Positions 1-6,835 of a DNA stretch of 64,000 bases are shown one piece after another. The notes under the pieces are model-generated. The model worked only from the letters and a program-made list of their open reading frames with translations, did not search any database and was not told where the DNA came from. Each line of letters opens with the position of its first letter. Within the stretch, counting starts at the first letter, position 1. The position numbers and the translations under genes are program-made. The DNA is from Metallosphaera sedula DSM 5348. Its GTDB lineage: Archaea > Thermoproteota > Thermoprotei_A > Sulfolobales > Sulfolobaceae. The stretch spans positions 124,001 to 188,000 of the forward strand of contig NC_009440.1 of NCBI RefSeq assembly GCF_000016605.1, read 5' to 3'.

Positions 1-282
1 GACCTCCTGGGGTTGAGTTCCAGGTTTGGTGGAAAGGGTTGTCTCAATTGTTTCAACTCTCTCAGCCAACTCCCCAAGCTTCTTCTTCACGTTTAGCAAT
101 TCCACTGTAAGTGGGTTCACTACGTCATCCATGACCTTAGAATCCTGAGGTCTTGTAGCCGGTGGGCTACCAAGAAGCTTGTATTTTACGTACTCTGAAA
201 GTAGCACGAATCCGTTGTTCCTGGCCTCATCCTCCAGTCTCTTGTACTCCTCGTCTGATAATTTTATAATTAGACTTCTCAT
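1..282 (-). CDS. ribbon-helix-helix-like protein, C-terminus cut by window edge
   Basis: A frame open from an ATG at 280-282 to the window edge gives 94 residues. The first ~38 residues (start MRSLIIKLSDEEYKRLEDEA) look like the beta strand plus two helices of a ribbon-helix-helix DNA-binding or antitoxin-like fold. After a proline-rich linker, residues ~55-80 form a charged helix (ELLNVKKKLGELAERVETIE) that could be a coiled coil for oligomerisation. The real length is unknown because the gene runs off the left edge. It lies upstream-facing away from nothing visible; no partner toxin can be seen here. DNA binding is inferred from the N-terminal pattern only. Confidence 0.6.
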   Translation of the reverse strand, partial: MRSLIIKLSDEEYKRLEDEARNNGFVLLSEYVKYKLLGSPPATRPQDSKVMDDVVNPLTVELLNVKKKLGELAERVETIETTLSTKPGTQPQEV

Positions 283-335
283 CCAAGAAATATCTCGCTT
301 ATCGATACATAAAAATTTGATTGTAAAAAGTAATA

Positions 336-1037
336 CTACATTTGCTTTTCTAGGAGAGTATTCAAGAAGTTTTCCTCTTGCGGAACTCCTATGAATTCCA
401 CGGATTCATTCACGGCAACCGTCGGAACTGACATAACCTGATACTTCTCTGCTATGTCGGGATTCTCGTAGGACTCAACCACATCAGATATTACGTTGCA
501 CTTTTCTGCCTTGCAAGCTTCGTATGCTACCATGTGAGCTAGAAGGGCGGCATATGGGCAGTATGGACAAGAGGGAGTAACCATTACCTCAACCTTTACC
601 TTTCCGTTTAGTTTCTCCCTTATTGCGTTCACAGTCTCAGGACTTAAACCGCTTTCGCCTTGAGATAATCTGACTATTGTCTCCACTAGTGCCCTTATTT
701 CCTCCCCAAGTGGCGCACCTGTCCACCTTATCTTGCCCTCGAGGAAGGCGACTGTGGGAACCCTAGATACCTCATATTTTTTAAATGACTCCTTATCCTT
801 CGCTAGATCGTGTACCTTTACCTTAAGCAAGTAATCTCCGTCTTGACCTTTTGGTGAGGCTTGTCTCACGAATTCCATAAACTTCTCCGTAACACCACAA
901 TACTGGCAATTGGGATTACTCGAGTCTATAAATACATGAGCCTCAACTTCCCCCTTCATGTCCCTTAAAGCGTCCACAAGGGCATTCTTCACTTCCTCTG
1001 TGAATAACTCAGCATATTCTTCCTCCATCTTTATCAC
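336..1037 (-). CDS. pdo: protein disulfide oxidoreductase (two-thioredoxin-fold, glutaredoxin-like)
   Basis: A cytosolic thiol-disulfide oxidoreductase with two thioredoxin folds, the family that makes and isomerises protein disulfides in hyperthermophilic archaea. Counting from the GTG at 1037, the N-terminal unit has CQYC (C44, C47) and the cis-proline motif RVPTVAF; the C-terminal unit has CPYC (C157, C160) and SVPTVAV. Length, 233 residues, is normal for the family. Both redox sites are intact, whereas in many relatives the first is degenerate. A TATA-like CTTTTATT lies about 28 bases upstream, so the transcript is probably leaderless and begins at the GTG at 1037 or the ATG at 1028. It is a single-gene unit, facing the same way as the AMMECR1 group behind it. 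Confidence 0.9.
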   Translation of the reverse strand: MIKMEEEYAELFTEEVKNALVDALRDMKGEVEAHVFIDSSNPNCQYCGVTEKFMEFVRQASPKGQDGDYLLKVKVHDLAKDKESFKKYEVSRVPTVAFLEGKIRWTGAPLGEEIRALVETIVRLSQGESGLSPETVNAIREKLNGKVKVEVMVTPSCPYCPYAALLAHMVAYEACKAEKCNVISDVVESYENPDIAEKYQVMSVPTVAVNESVEFIGVPQEENFLNTLLEKQM

Positions 1038-1132
1038 TCTTTATACCTAGATTCTGGGGAAATAAAAGTTTATCATAAAGGTTAGAAATTGAGGAGTACT
1101 AGTATAGATTAAAGTAAATTTCGGAAGGAAAG

Positions 1133-1798
1133 TTACTCATTGAGAGTTAAGGGTAGTTTACATTTAATGTCTGATGGCTTCATTATTGTAACATTTCCGT
1201 TTGGTGATTCCTCTCTAATAATAATACCTTGAAATTTTTTAATTTTAACTGAGTTCTCCAGCCAACAATCTGGTAGAAGTCCAGCCTTTATGCAGGTCTC
1301 CGCGAGAAATGTTTCAGCGTCCCAGCAGTATTCCACAGGAACCTGCGGAAGGAGTAAACCTGAGTACATGATACCTTTCTCGACAATTAGGCCATCCTTA
1401 CCCACCTCTATCATGGAAGGTAATTTTCTCCTATCATCGACCTCGATATTTTCAGGTTTGGTCAGTATGGTCACTTCTATTACCAGTTGATCTAGTTCTT
1501 CGGGCCTAACTGGTGGGAATCTAGGATCAGAAAATGCCGCTGCTAGCGCTGCTTTAGAGACGATCTCCTTGATGGGAGCCACAGCCTCTATGTAACCAAT
1601 GCAACCCCTAAGTTCATATTTTCCCCCTAGATCAGACTCGAGTGTAACAAATGCCATCCCGTATTTATCTAGAACCGGGTCTTCAAACTTGGGACTTTCA
1701 CCCTTACCTCTCAATCTTCTCTCAATCGAGGATCTAGCTATTTTCACCAGATTCTTCCCTACTTGCAGGTCTATGTCCTCTATGCTTAGTAGATTCAT
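1133..1798 (-). CDS. AMMECR1 domain protein
   Basis: A 221-residue member of the AMMECR1 family, found in archaea and eukaryotes, whose biochemical role is not established. The family signature LRGCIGY is present around residues 63-69, followed by the typical AFSDPRFPPV stretch and the strand region IEVTILTKPENIEV. The whole protein is one domain, of usual length. The ATG start at 1798 is inside the 3' end of the upstream Mut7-C gene, a 65-base overlap in different frames. I kept this start because the N-terminal helix (VGKNLVKIARSSIERRL) is conserved in the family. The overlap implies translational coupling with the RNase-like gene. Confidence 0.88.
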   Translation of the reverse strand: MNLLSIEDIDLQVGKNLVKIARSSIERRLRGKGESPKFEDPVLDKYGMAFVTLESDLGGKYELRGCIGYIEAVAPIKEIVSKAALAAAFSDPRFPPVRPEELDQLVIEVTILTKPENIEVDDRRKLPSMIEVGKDGLIVEKGIMYSGLLLPQVPVEYCWDAETFLAETCIKAGLLPDCWLENSVKIKKFQGIIIREESPNGNVTIMKPSDIKCKLPLTLNE

Positions 1799-2234
1799 AT
1801 GAATCCTTCAGTGATCTCGCCTTAATAAGAATCTCAGTGATCGTGTCCCAATGTCTACCTTTCCAGTACTCCTTTTTGCATTTCGTACAAACCCAAAGGT
1901 TTTTATCCTTTTTTTCCAGTATTCCGTTACATTCTGAACATCTTGATGCATCCGGATTGATGTCCAGTAATAGCCCGAACTTATGTGATAGAAGAGCTAA
2001 CGTCTTCTCTATTTCCTCATCAGGCAAGACAAGGAAACACTCAATGGAGTTTTTCTTGGCCCTGTTACAGAGACCCCTATCTCTGGTTAGTATAATTCTG
2101 TTCTCATTCTTGGCTATTTTCAGTATTTTCCAGTCCTCCATATCCTTGAAATATAGAGTATCGTAACCCAAAATCCTGAGCCAGCGGGCCAGTTTTCCCA
2201 ACATGGCGTCAACTATAAACTTCTGATATGCCAT
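1734..2234 (-). CDS. Mut7-C RNase-domain protein with zinc ribbon
   Basis: A 166-residue protein matching the Mut7-C (DUF82) pattern: N-terminal FIVDAMLGKLARWLRILGYD, a PIN-like nuclease core with ILTRDRGL, and a C-terminal zinc ribbon with CSEC and CTKC pairs followed by KGRHWD. Family members are predicted RNases; D5-region and DRG acidic residues are consistent with a PIN-type active site. The reading frame is open upstream to 2282, but the ATG at 2234 (MAYQKF) fits the family N-terminus and avoids overlapping the EMC6-like gene, which ends at 2240. It probably forms an operon with that gene and AMMECR1. Confidence 0.82.
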   Translation of the reverse strand: MAYQKFIVDAMLGKLARWLRILGYDTLYFKDMEDWKILKIAKNENRIILTRDRGLCNRAKKNSIECFLVLPDEEIEKTLALLSHKFGLLLDINPDASRCSECNGILEKKDKNLWVCTKCKKEYWKGRHWDTITEILIKARSLKDSYESTKHRGHRPASREESGENS

Positions 2235-2239
2235 GGAAC

Positions 2240-2488
2240 TTAAACTAGGCTGTTGTATGCAATAATCAATATTAAAAACCATGCAACAATCAATGTTATA
2301 ATTCCCTTCGTGTAGGCAGTTCTTCCCAGTTCCATATTAAGGACAAACTTGGCCAAGGGTAATGAGATGAGATAGATAGCTATCACTATTAATAACGAGT
2401 ACAGAAAGCTCTGGGTAAAGGCTGAGATTAGGCCTGCAACCCCACCTAGAATCCCTCTAAAAACTAATAATTTATCCTCGGGCTCCAC
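2240..2488 (-). CDS. small membrane protein, EMC6-like
   Basis: An 82-residue protein with GTG start at 2488, predicted to have about three membrane segments: GILGGVAGLISAFTQ, SLLIVIAIYLISLPLAKFVL and GIITLIVAWFLILIIAY. The order of a glycine-rich first helix, a middle helix and a final helix preceded by TKG resembles archaeal EMC6-like proteins, distant relatives of a subunit of the eukaryotic membrane-protein insertase EMC. The match is by pattern and not certain. It is divergent from rqcH with only 18 bases between the genes and is the first gene of the leftward group with the Mut7-C and AMMECR1 proteins. Confidence 0.5.
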   Translation of the reverse strand: MEPEDKLLVFRGILGGVAGLISAFTQSFLYSLLIVIAIYLISLPLAKFVLNMELGRTAYTKGIITLIVAWFLILIIAYNSLV

Positions 2489-2506
2489 AATATAGCCTAC
2501 GGAACG

Positions 2507-4312
2507 ATGTCTATAAAGTTATCAAGAAAACTTTCAATGAGCTATATTGATCTAGTGGCCTGGTTAGCTGAGAATAGGGAGAGGTTGGTCGGTTGTAGAA
2601 TAGATAACATTTTTGCTACTAATTTACCGCATCTGTACATCTTCGTTATTCATTGCCACAACGGCGATTCTCAGCTTGTGATCCAGCCCGGTAAAAGGGT
2701 ACACTTTACAAAGTTTAACCATGAGAGACTGCTTGATTCGAAGGCAAAGATGCTACGTGAGTTAATAAGGGGTGAACTGATAGAAGACGTTGATGTAGTT
2801 AATGGAGAAAGAATTTTAAGAATGAAACTAAAGGACAAAATTGTATATATAGAGCTTCTTCCAAAGGGTACGTTAATTGTGACGGATAACGATAATAGAA
2901 TCAAGTTTGCACTGGAACAAAGGGAGTTCAAGGACAGAACACTGAAGCCTGGGGAGCTCTACGTTCTACCTCCGTCTCCAACAGAGCTAAAACCTAACGA
3001 GATAGAAAGCTATCTAAAGAAGGGCGCCCTTTCCAGGGTTCTAGGGGTTCCACAGGAATTTCTTAATATTCTCTCAATAAATGCAAATAATCTAGATGAA
3101 TTGGAGGAAGCTAAGAAAAAACTGGAAAAAGTTATGCAAGATATACAACACGGCGTAATTCAGCCTTGCGTGGATTTGGAGAGAACGGTGTGGCCAGTTC
3201 GCTTTCCGGGATGTACCGAATTACCCAGTTATAATGAGGCCTTGGACAACTATTTCACCTCGCTGGAAAAGGCGGAGCTTGAGAAACTGGTTGATGAGGG
3301 GGAAGAGAAGAAGCTTGAGGCCACAATCTCCAAGCTCAAGGAGACTTTGACTAAGATGGAGGAGGAAGCTGAGACTTTGAGGAAGAAAGGTAAGGCAATA
3401 ATGAATAATTATCTAGAGGTTGAGGAAAAGATTAAGGAGGGTGCGAAGGAAATAGAGATTGAAGGGTTAAAGATAGAGATAGATCCCAAGATTTCAGCTT
3501 CTAAAAACGCATCTCAATATTTTGAAAAGGCCAAGGAATTAGATGCAAAGATAAGGAGGACAAGGGAGACAATCGAGGAGTTGGAAAAGAAAAAACAGGA
3601 AATTAAGGCTAAGTCTAAGGAGACCATTGAAGGAAGCAAGATTCTGGTAAGAAAGAAGGAGTGGTATGAAAGGTATCATTGGACCATCACATCTAATGGT
3701 TTCATTGTGATAGCTGGGAGGGATATTGACCAGAATGAGAGTATTGTGAGGAAAATGCTAGAGGACAAGGATATCTTTTTGCATGCAGATATCCAGGGGG
3801 CTCCAGCCACTGTGATTAAGAATCCAGTTGGTATAGGAGAGCAGGATCTAATGGACGCTGCAGTGTTGGCAGGTTGTTACTCTAAAGCGTGGAAATTGGG
3901 GCTAGCTAGCATAGATGTGTTTTGGGTTTACGGAGAGCAGGTCTCAAAGTCGCCACCCTCAGGCGAATATCTGCCCAAGGGATCCTTCATGATCTATGGG
4001 AAAAAGAATTACATCAAGAACGTGAAACTAGAGTTGACAATTGGGGTAAACGTGGAAAGCGATTTCAGGATTGAGGTGGGTTCATTTGAAGCTATTTCCA
4101 AAAGATGTAAGGTATTTGTCACCATAACTCCAGGAGATTCTGATCCAGAAAAACTAGGAGATAGAATCAGCAGGATATTCGCTAGGGAACTGGGTGTGGA
4201 TGGGGTTAAGGCTCTGAAGGATGAAATAGTGAGGATGATCCCAGGGAAATCCAAAATTAAGGGCACAACACACCAGCTGGCTAACTCAACCGGATTGAAT
4301 CTTAAGGATTAA
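2507..4312 (+). CDS. rqcH: RqcH, ribosome rescue NEMF/Rqc2-family protein
   Basis: A 601-residue homologue of Rqc2/NEMF/RqcH, which binds stalled 50S subunits carrying nascent chain-tRNA and, in relatives, adds C-terminal alanine tails. Domains: NFACT-N (about 1-180, starting MSYIDLVAWLAENRERLVGC), a helix-hairpin-helix region, a long coiled coil (about 255-385, rich in E and K) and NFACT-R/DUF814 (about 390-510) beginning WTITSNGFIVIAGRDIDQNE with FLHADIQGAPATVIKNP. Length is typical. It has an ATG start, is transcribed alone and divergently from the EMC6-like gene. Older annotations may call it fibronectin-binding protein, which does not apply here. Confidence 0.93.
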   Translation: MSIKLSRKLSMSYIDLVAWLAENRERLVGCRIDNIFATNLPHLYIFVIHCHNGDSQLVIQPGKRVHFTKFNHERLLDSKAKMLRELIRGELIEDVDVVNGERILRMKLKDKIVYIELLPKGTLIVTDNDNRIKFALEQREFKDRTLKPGELYVLPPSPTELKPNEIESYLKKGALSRVLGVPQEFLNILSINANNLDELEEAKKKLEKVMQDIQHGVIQPCVDLERTVWPVRFPGCTELPSYNEALDNYFTSLEKAELEKLVDEGEEKKLEATISKLKETLTKMEEEAETLRKKGKAIMNNYLEVEEKIKEGAKEIEIEGLKIEIDPKISASKNASQYFEKAKELDAKIRRTRETIEELEKKKQEIKAKSKETIEGSKILVRKKEWYERYHWTITSNGFIVIAGRDIDQNESIVRKMLEDKDIFLHADIQGAPATVIKNPVGIGEQDLMDAAVLAGCYSKAWKLGLASIDVFWVYGEQVSKSPPSGEYLPKGSFMIYGKKNYIKNVKLELTIGVNVESDFRIEVGSFEAISKRCKVFVTITPGDSDPEKLGDRISRIFARELGVDGVKALKDEIVRMIPGKSKIKGTTHQLANSTGLNLKD

Positions 4313-4463
4313 GATATGCCAGCTTATTCCGCGTCTTACTTATAGCCCCCTGAGGCCTCTGGTTCAAACTACCAATAGTTGAGTCCATGAAACATTCTAT
4401 CTCTAGACCCTGAAAGTATAGTCGTGTTTACTTTTTAACTCCTAACAAAAAGATAGATTGTTA

Positions 4464-4745
4464 ATGTCTAGTAGATGGGCACCTAGATGGGAATTAATAA
4501 AGATTACAGTTAACGGAAGACAGGAAACAGTATGTTATGATCAAGAAACTAAGCTATACTTATGTCCAAGATGCGGACCGGAATGCTTGAAGGGAGGGAT
4601 ACCAACATCGGGTTCATATTTCTTCAACCAACAGGATTTACTCAATCATTTGTTGGCTCATAGGTACGAGTTATGGAATAAGAAGAAACATAAGGAGGTT
4701 GAGGAAGAGGAAGAGGGCGGAGAGGAGGATGAGGACGAAGAGTAA
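4464..4745 (+). CDS. small zinc-finger protein with acidic tail
   Basis: A 93-residue protein I cannot name. Residues ~28-65 carry CPRCGPEC followed by LLNHLLAHR, a C-x2-C ... H-x3-H spacing consistent with a C2H2-like zinc finger. The last ~18 residues are almost all Glu, Asp and Gly (EEEEEGGEEDEDEE), an acidic tail. The ATG at 4464 is preferred over an in-frame TTG at 4458, and a TATA-like TACTTTTTAACT at about 4428-4439 would give a nearly leaderless message. The upstream gap 4313-4463 shows nothing else that I recognise. The gene overlaps the next one by 17 bases. A nucleic-acid or protein adaptor role is possible but is only inference. Confidence 0.7.
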   Translation: MSSRWAPRWELIKITVNGRQETVCYDQETKLYLCPRCGPECLKGGIPTSGSYFFNQQDLLNHLLAHRYELWNKKKHKEVEEEEEGGEEDEDEE

Positions 4746-5520
4746 GGTGGCTATAGTTGGGGCAATGACAATAGATGAAATTGTAAATGGCCAACAGTTG
4801 CTGGAAAGACCGGGAGGAGCTCCCGTGTACTCGGGCCTCGGAGTAACCATGGCAGATGGCGTAGCTGGAGGCTACGTCTCAGTGGGAAAGGACTTTAATT
4901 ATGATATTCCATCATATCTAAAAATAATTGAAAAAATAATATTTGAGCGAACAATGAGGTTTCTACTGGTCTTTAACGGAAATACTAGGAGACTAACACT
5001 GAAATTTTCTCACGGTAAAATCCCATTACATCTCGAAAAATTGTCTTCGTGGGATGGGATTCTGCTTAACCCAGTATGTGGAGAGATATCCTCTTCAATT
5101 TTCGAATTTAAGGCAATAGCTGTGGATATACAGGGTTTCATAAGAAATTGTGTTGAAGGTCAAGAAATTTCCTATACCAACAAGTTTAACGTAAGGGTTA
5201 AGTCTGAGCTATCAGTGTTCCACGCAAATAGGGACGAACTTTTAGCCAGTGGTTTATCAATTTGTGACCTTCATGAAATGGGATATCAAGAGATAATCAT
5301 CTCCAACGGGAGCGACGGTTTCCAACTATATACTAAGAACGAAGAACTAAAGCTAAAGCCAAAGGTCGTGGGAAGTTATGAAGTAGGGAACGGTGATTTT
5401 CTCTTGAGTTCCTATTTTACGTTTAGGCTTAATGGAGCTGATCCGAAACTGGCCTCACAGTACGCCCTAGAACTATCAGAAAAGTTTAGCACTCAAGGGC
5501 TGAACGTATTGCCCCGTTAA
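4729..5520 (+). CDS. divergent PfkB-family sugar kinase
   Basis: A 263-residue PfkB/ribokinase-like protein. The start has VAIVGAMTIDEIV and a PGGAPVYSGLGVT glycine-rich substrate-lid motif; the end has GSYEVGNGDFLLSSYFTFRL, corresponding to the anion-hole motif GAGD, with the catalytic Asp kept but the alanine replaced by Asn. It is somewhat shorter than normal (290-310) and substrate is unknown. The ATG at 4729 has GGAGAGGAGG just upstream and lies within the previous gene, so translation is probably coupled. Its 3' end overlaps the convergent FAD gene by 35 bases. Function as an active kinase is likely but not certain. Confidence 0.75.
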   Translation: MRTKSKVAIVGAMTIDEIVNGQQLLERPGGAPVYSGLGVTMADGVAGGYVSVGKDFNYDIPSYLKIIEKIIFERTMRFLLVFNGNTRRLTLKFSHGKIPLHLEKLSSWDGILLNPVCGEISSSIFEFKAIAVDIQGFIRNCVEGQEISYTNKFNVRVKSELSVFHANRDELLASGLSICDLHEMGYQEIIISNGSDGFQLYTKNEELKLKPKVVGSYEVGNGDFLLSSYFTFRLNGADPKLASQYALELSEKFSTQGLNVLPR

Positions 5521-6358
5521 GGTCCATGTTTTCCCAGGCTCCCAATCTCCCACATTCCCTTAGAAAGTCTGGTCTCTGTCTCTCTTTCTCGCCATATAGA
5601 AGACACTCATTGATGTATCTAGCCCTTAAGGACAAGACGTTCTCCCTAGATTCAATGAATCTCGTTCTTTTGAGATCAAGGATTATCCTGTCCACATCAG
5701 GCAGTTTACCCTTGTGATAGAAACTGTAAATGTAATATAGTCGTTCATTATCTGGAAAGCCTATGATGTGGGAGAAAGATATACCCGATTTTCCATTGAC
5801 GTAGACATCCCAGTCTCCAATCTTCCTGTCAAGGAGTACCTCCAGGATAAGACAACCTATTGCGTCTATCCTTTCGTTCAGTCCAAGGCTTCTATTAAGT
5901 CTCTGTCTGGACCCGGTGTTTAAAAGAGTTCTAAAGTCATAAATGCCCCTGTTAGTGAACAAGGTCCCGTTTGTTATCCTCACCGGATAACCTCTCACTA
6001 TCTTTACCTTACTGGCTAAATGACTCAATATTTCTGGAAAATTTCTGATAAACAGAGATTTTCTAGGAGGTATTATCCAGCTAGGAAGTGTTTCGCAAAC
6101 GGGACATACTTTTGACCTTAAATGTACCTCATCCACGATCCTTAAGGAGAGACCGATTTCGGCGAGATCTGCATCAGGATATATCTCAAGTATTTCCTTC
6201 TCTCTGCCCACTAGGGGTGGCAAGGCCGGTATCTTAACATTGTCCATTTCCTCCGATCCATATAATCCCCCATAATTCGCCTGCTCCTCAATAATCGTCG
6301 CTCCTTCACGTTTAGCTAGGACTAACCCTGTTATTCCTGCACCAATAACCAGGCTCAC
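5486..6358 (-). CDS. FAD/NAD(P)-binding oxidoreductase, mutase/amine-oxidase-like
   Basis: A 290-residue flavoprotein-like polypeptide with GTG start at 6358. The N-terminus LVIGAGITGLVLAKR is a dinucleotide-binding GxGxxG motif, followed by GATIIEEQANYGGLYG where an acidic residue ends the second strand. The C-terminus has RLGAWENMDLNGAIRSALE, a pattern seen near the end of UDP-galactopyranose mutase and protoporphyrinogen-oxidase-like enzymes. It is shorter than those families (370-450), and a CPVC pair occurs near residue 84. Reaction unknown. It is convergent with the PfkB gene and shares 35 bases with it. Confidence 0.65.
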   Translation of the reverse strand: MSLVIGAGITGLVLAKREGATIIEEQANYGGLYGSEEMDNVKIPALPPLVGREKEILEIYPDADLAEIGLSLRIVDEVHLRSKVCPVCETLPSWIIPPRKSLFIRNFPEILSHLASKVKIVRGYPVRITNGTLFTNRGIYDFRTLLNTGSRQRLNRSLGLNERIDAIGCLILEVLLDRKIGDWDVYVNGKSGISFSHIIGFPDNERLYYIYSFYHKGKLPDVDRIILDLKRTRFIESRENVLSLRARYINECLLYGEKERQRPDFLRECGRLGAWENMDLNGAIRSALEC

Positions 6359-6389
6359 AGGTATCCGTATTGAGTTTCTTCAATAAAGT

Positions 6390-6698
6390 TTAAGATGCAA
6401 AGACACCATCACTAATTACCTTATCGTCTCTTATAACAGGTGACTTTGGAGACCTTTGCGAATAAATTTCTCCTCTTATCAATTTCATTATCTGATCTCT
6501 TATCTCGTCATCAGTAAAGTAATCCAGTGTCATTCTAATTCCATTAAATTCAATCGTGGGGTTCACGAGGTCATAGAGCAAATCCATACTTGCTTCTACT
6601 TCTATGTTCCCAATCCGATACGATCTGATCAATTCATATATGACCGGAATTACTCCTTGATCTCCATTGGTTCCAAAGATCACCCTAATTGTACTCAT
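6390..6698 (-). CDS. conserved-looking small protein of unknown function
   Basis: A 102-residue acidic protein that I do not recognise. The first strand VRIFGT-like segment (IRVIFGTNGD), then helix-strand alternation and a motif DYFTDDEIRDQIMKLIRGE suggest a small alpha/beta fold. There is no signal peptide, membrane segment or metal motif. It is 31 bases upstream of the FAD gene on the same strand and could be its operon partner. The reading frame is clean and codon use resembles the neighbours, so it is probably a real gene. Confidence 0.55.
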   Translation of the reverse strand: MSTIRVIFGTNGDQGVIPVIYELIRSYRIGNIEVEASMDLLYDLVNPTIEFNGIRMTLDYFTDDEIRDQIMKLIRGEIYSQRSPKSPVIRDDKVISDGVFAS

Positions 6699-6784
6699 AT
6701 CAAGATTATCATTCGACCGTATTCTTGATTTAAAATATCCCAGTTGATATTACCAACCTTCTACATGTTGTTTCTACTCGGAAT

Positions 6785-6816
6785 AGTTTCGTTGATCACT
6801 CCTCTCATTTTATATT
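6785..6816 (+). promoter_or_regulatory. cedB promoter with candidate UV-response hexamer
   Basis: A TATA-like TTTATATTT at 6808-6816 lies about 25 bases before the cedB ATG, giving a leaderless transcript. AGTTTC at 6785-6790 fits ANTTTC, the hexamer associated with DNA-damage-induced, TFB3-dependent promoters in Sulfolobus. A match to such a short motif can occur by chance; its position just upstream of the core promoter of a gene from a UV-inducible system is what makes it worth noting. Confidence 0.45.
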
Positions 6817-6835
6817 TCAGGTCGACTGAAGCTGG

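Noticed and set aside
179-394. 71-codon forward frame at the left end
   Set aside because: It lies antisense to the ribbon-helix-helix gene and the end of pdo, and is Ser/Leu-rich low-complexity sequence.
4313-4463. C/D-box sRNA in the gap before the zinc-finger gene
   Set aside because: I looked for RTGATGA and CTGA boxes on both strands; the needed pair with correct spacing is absent.
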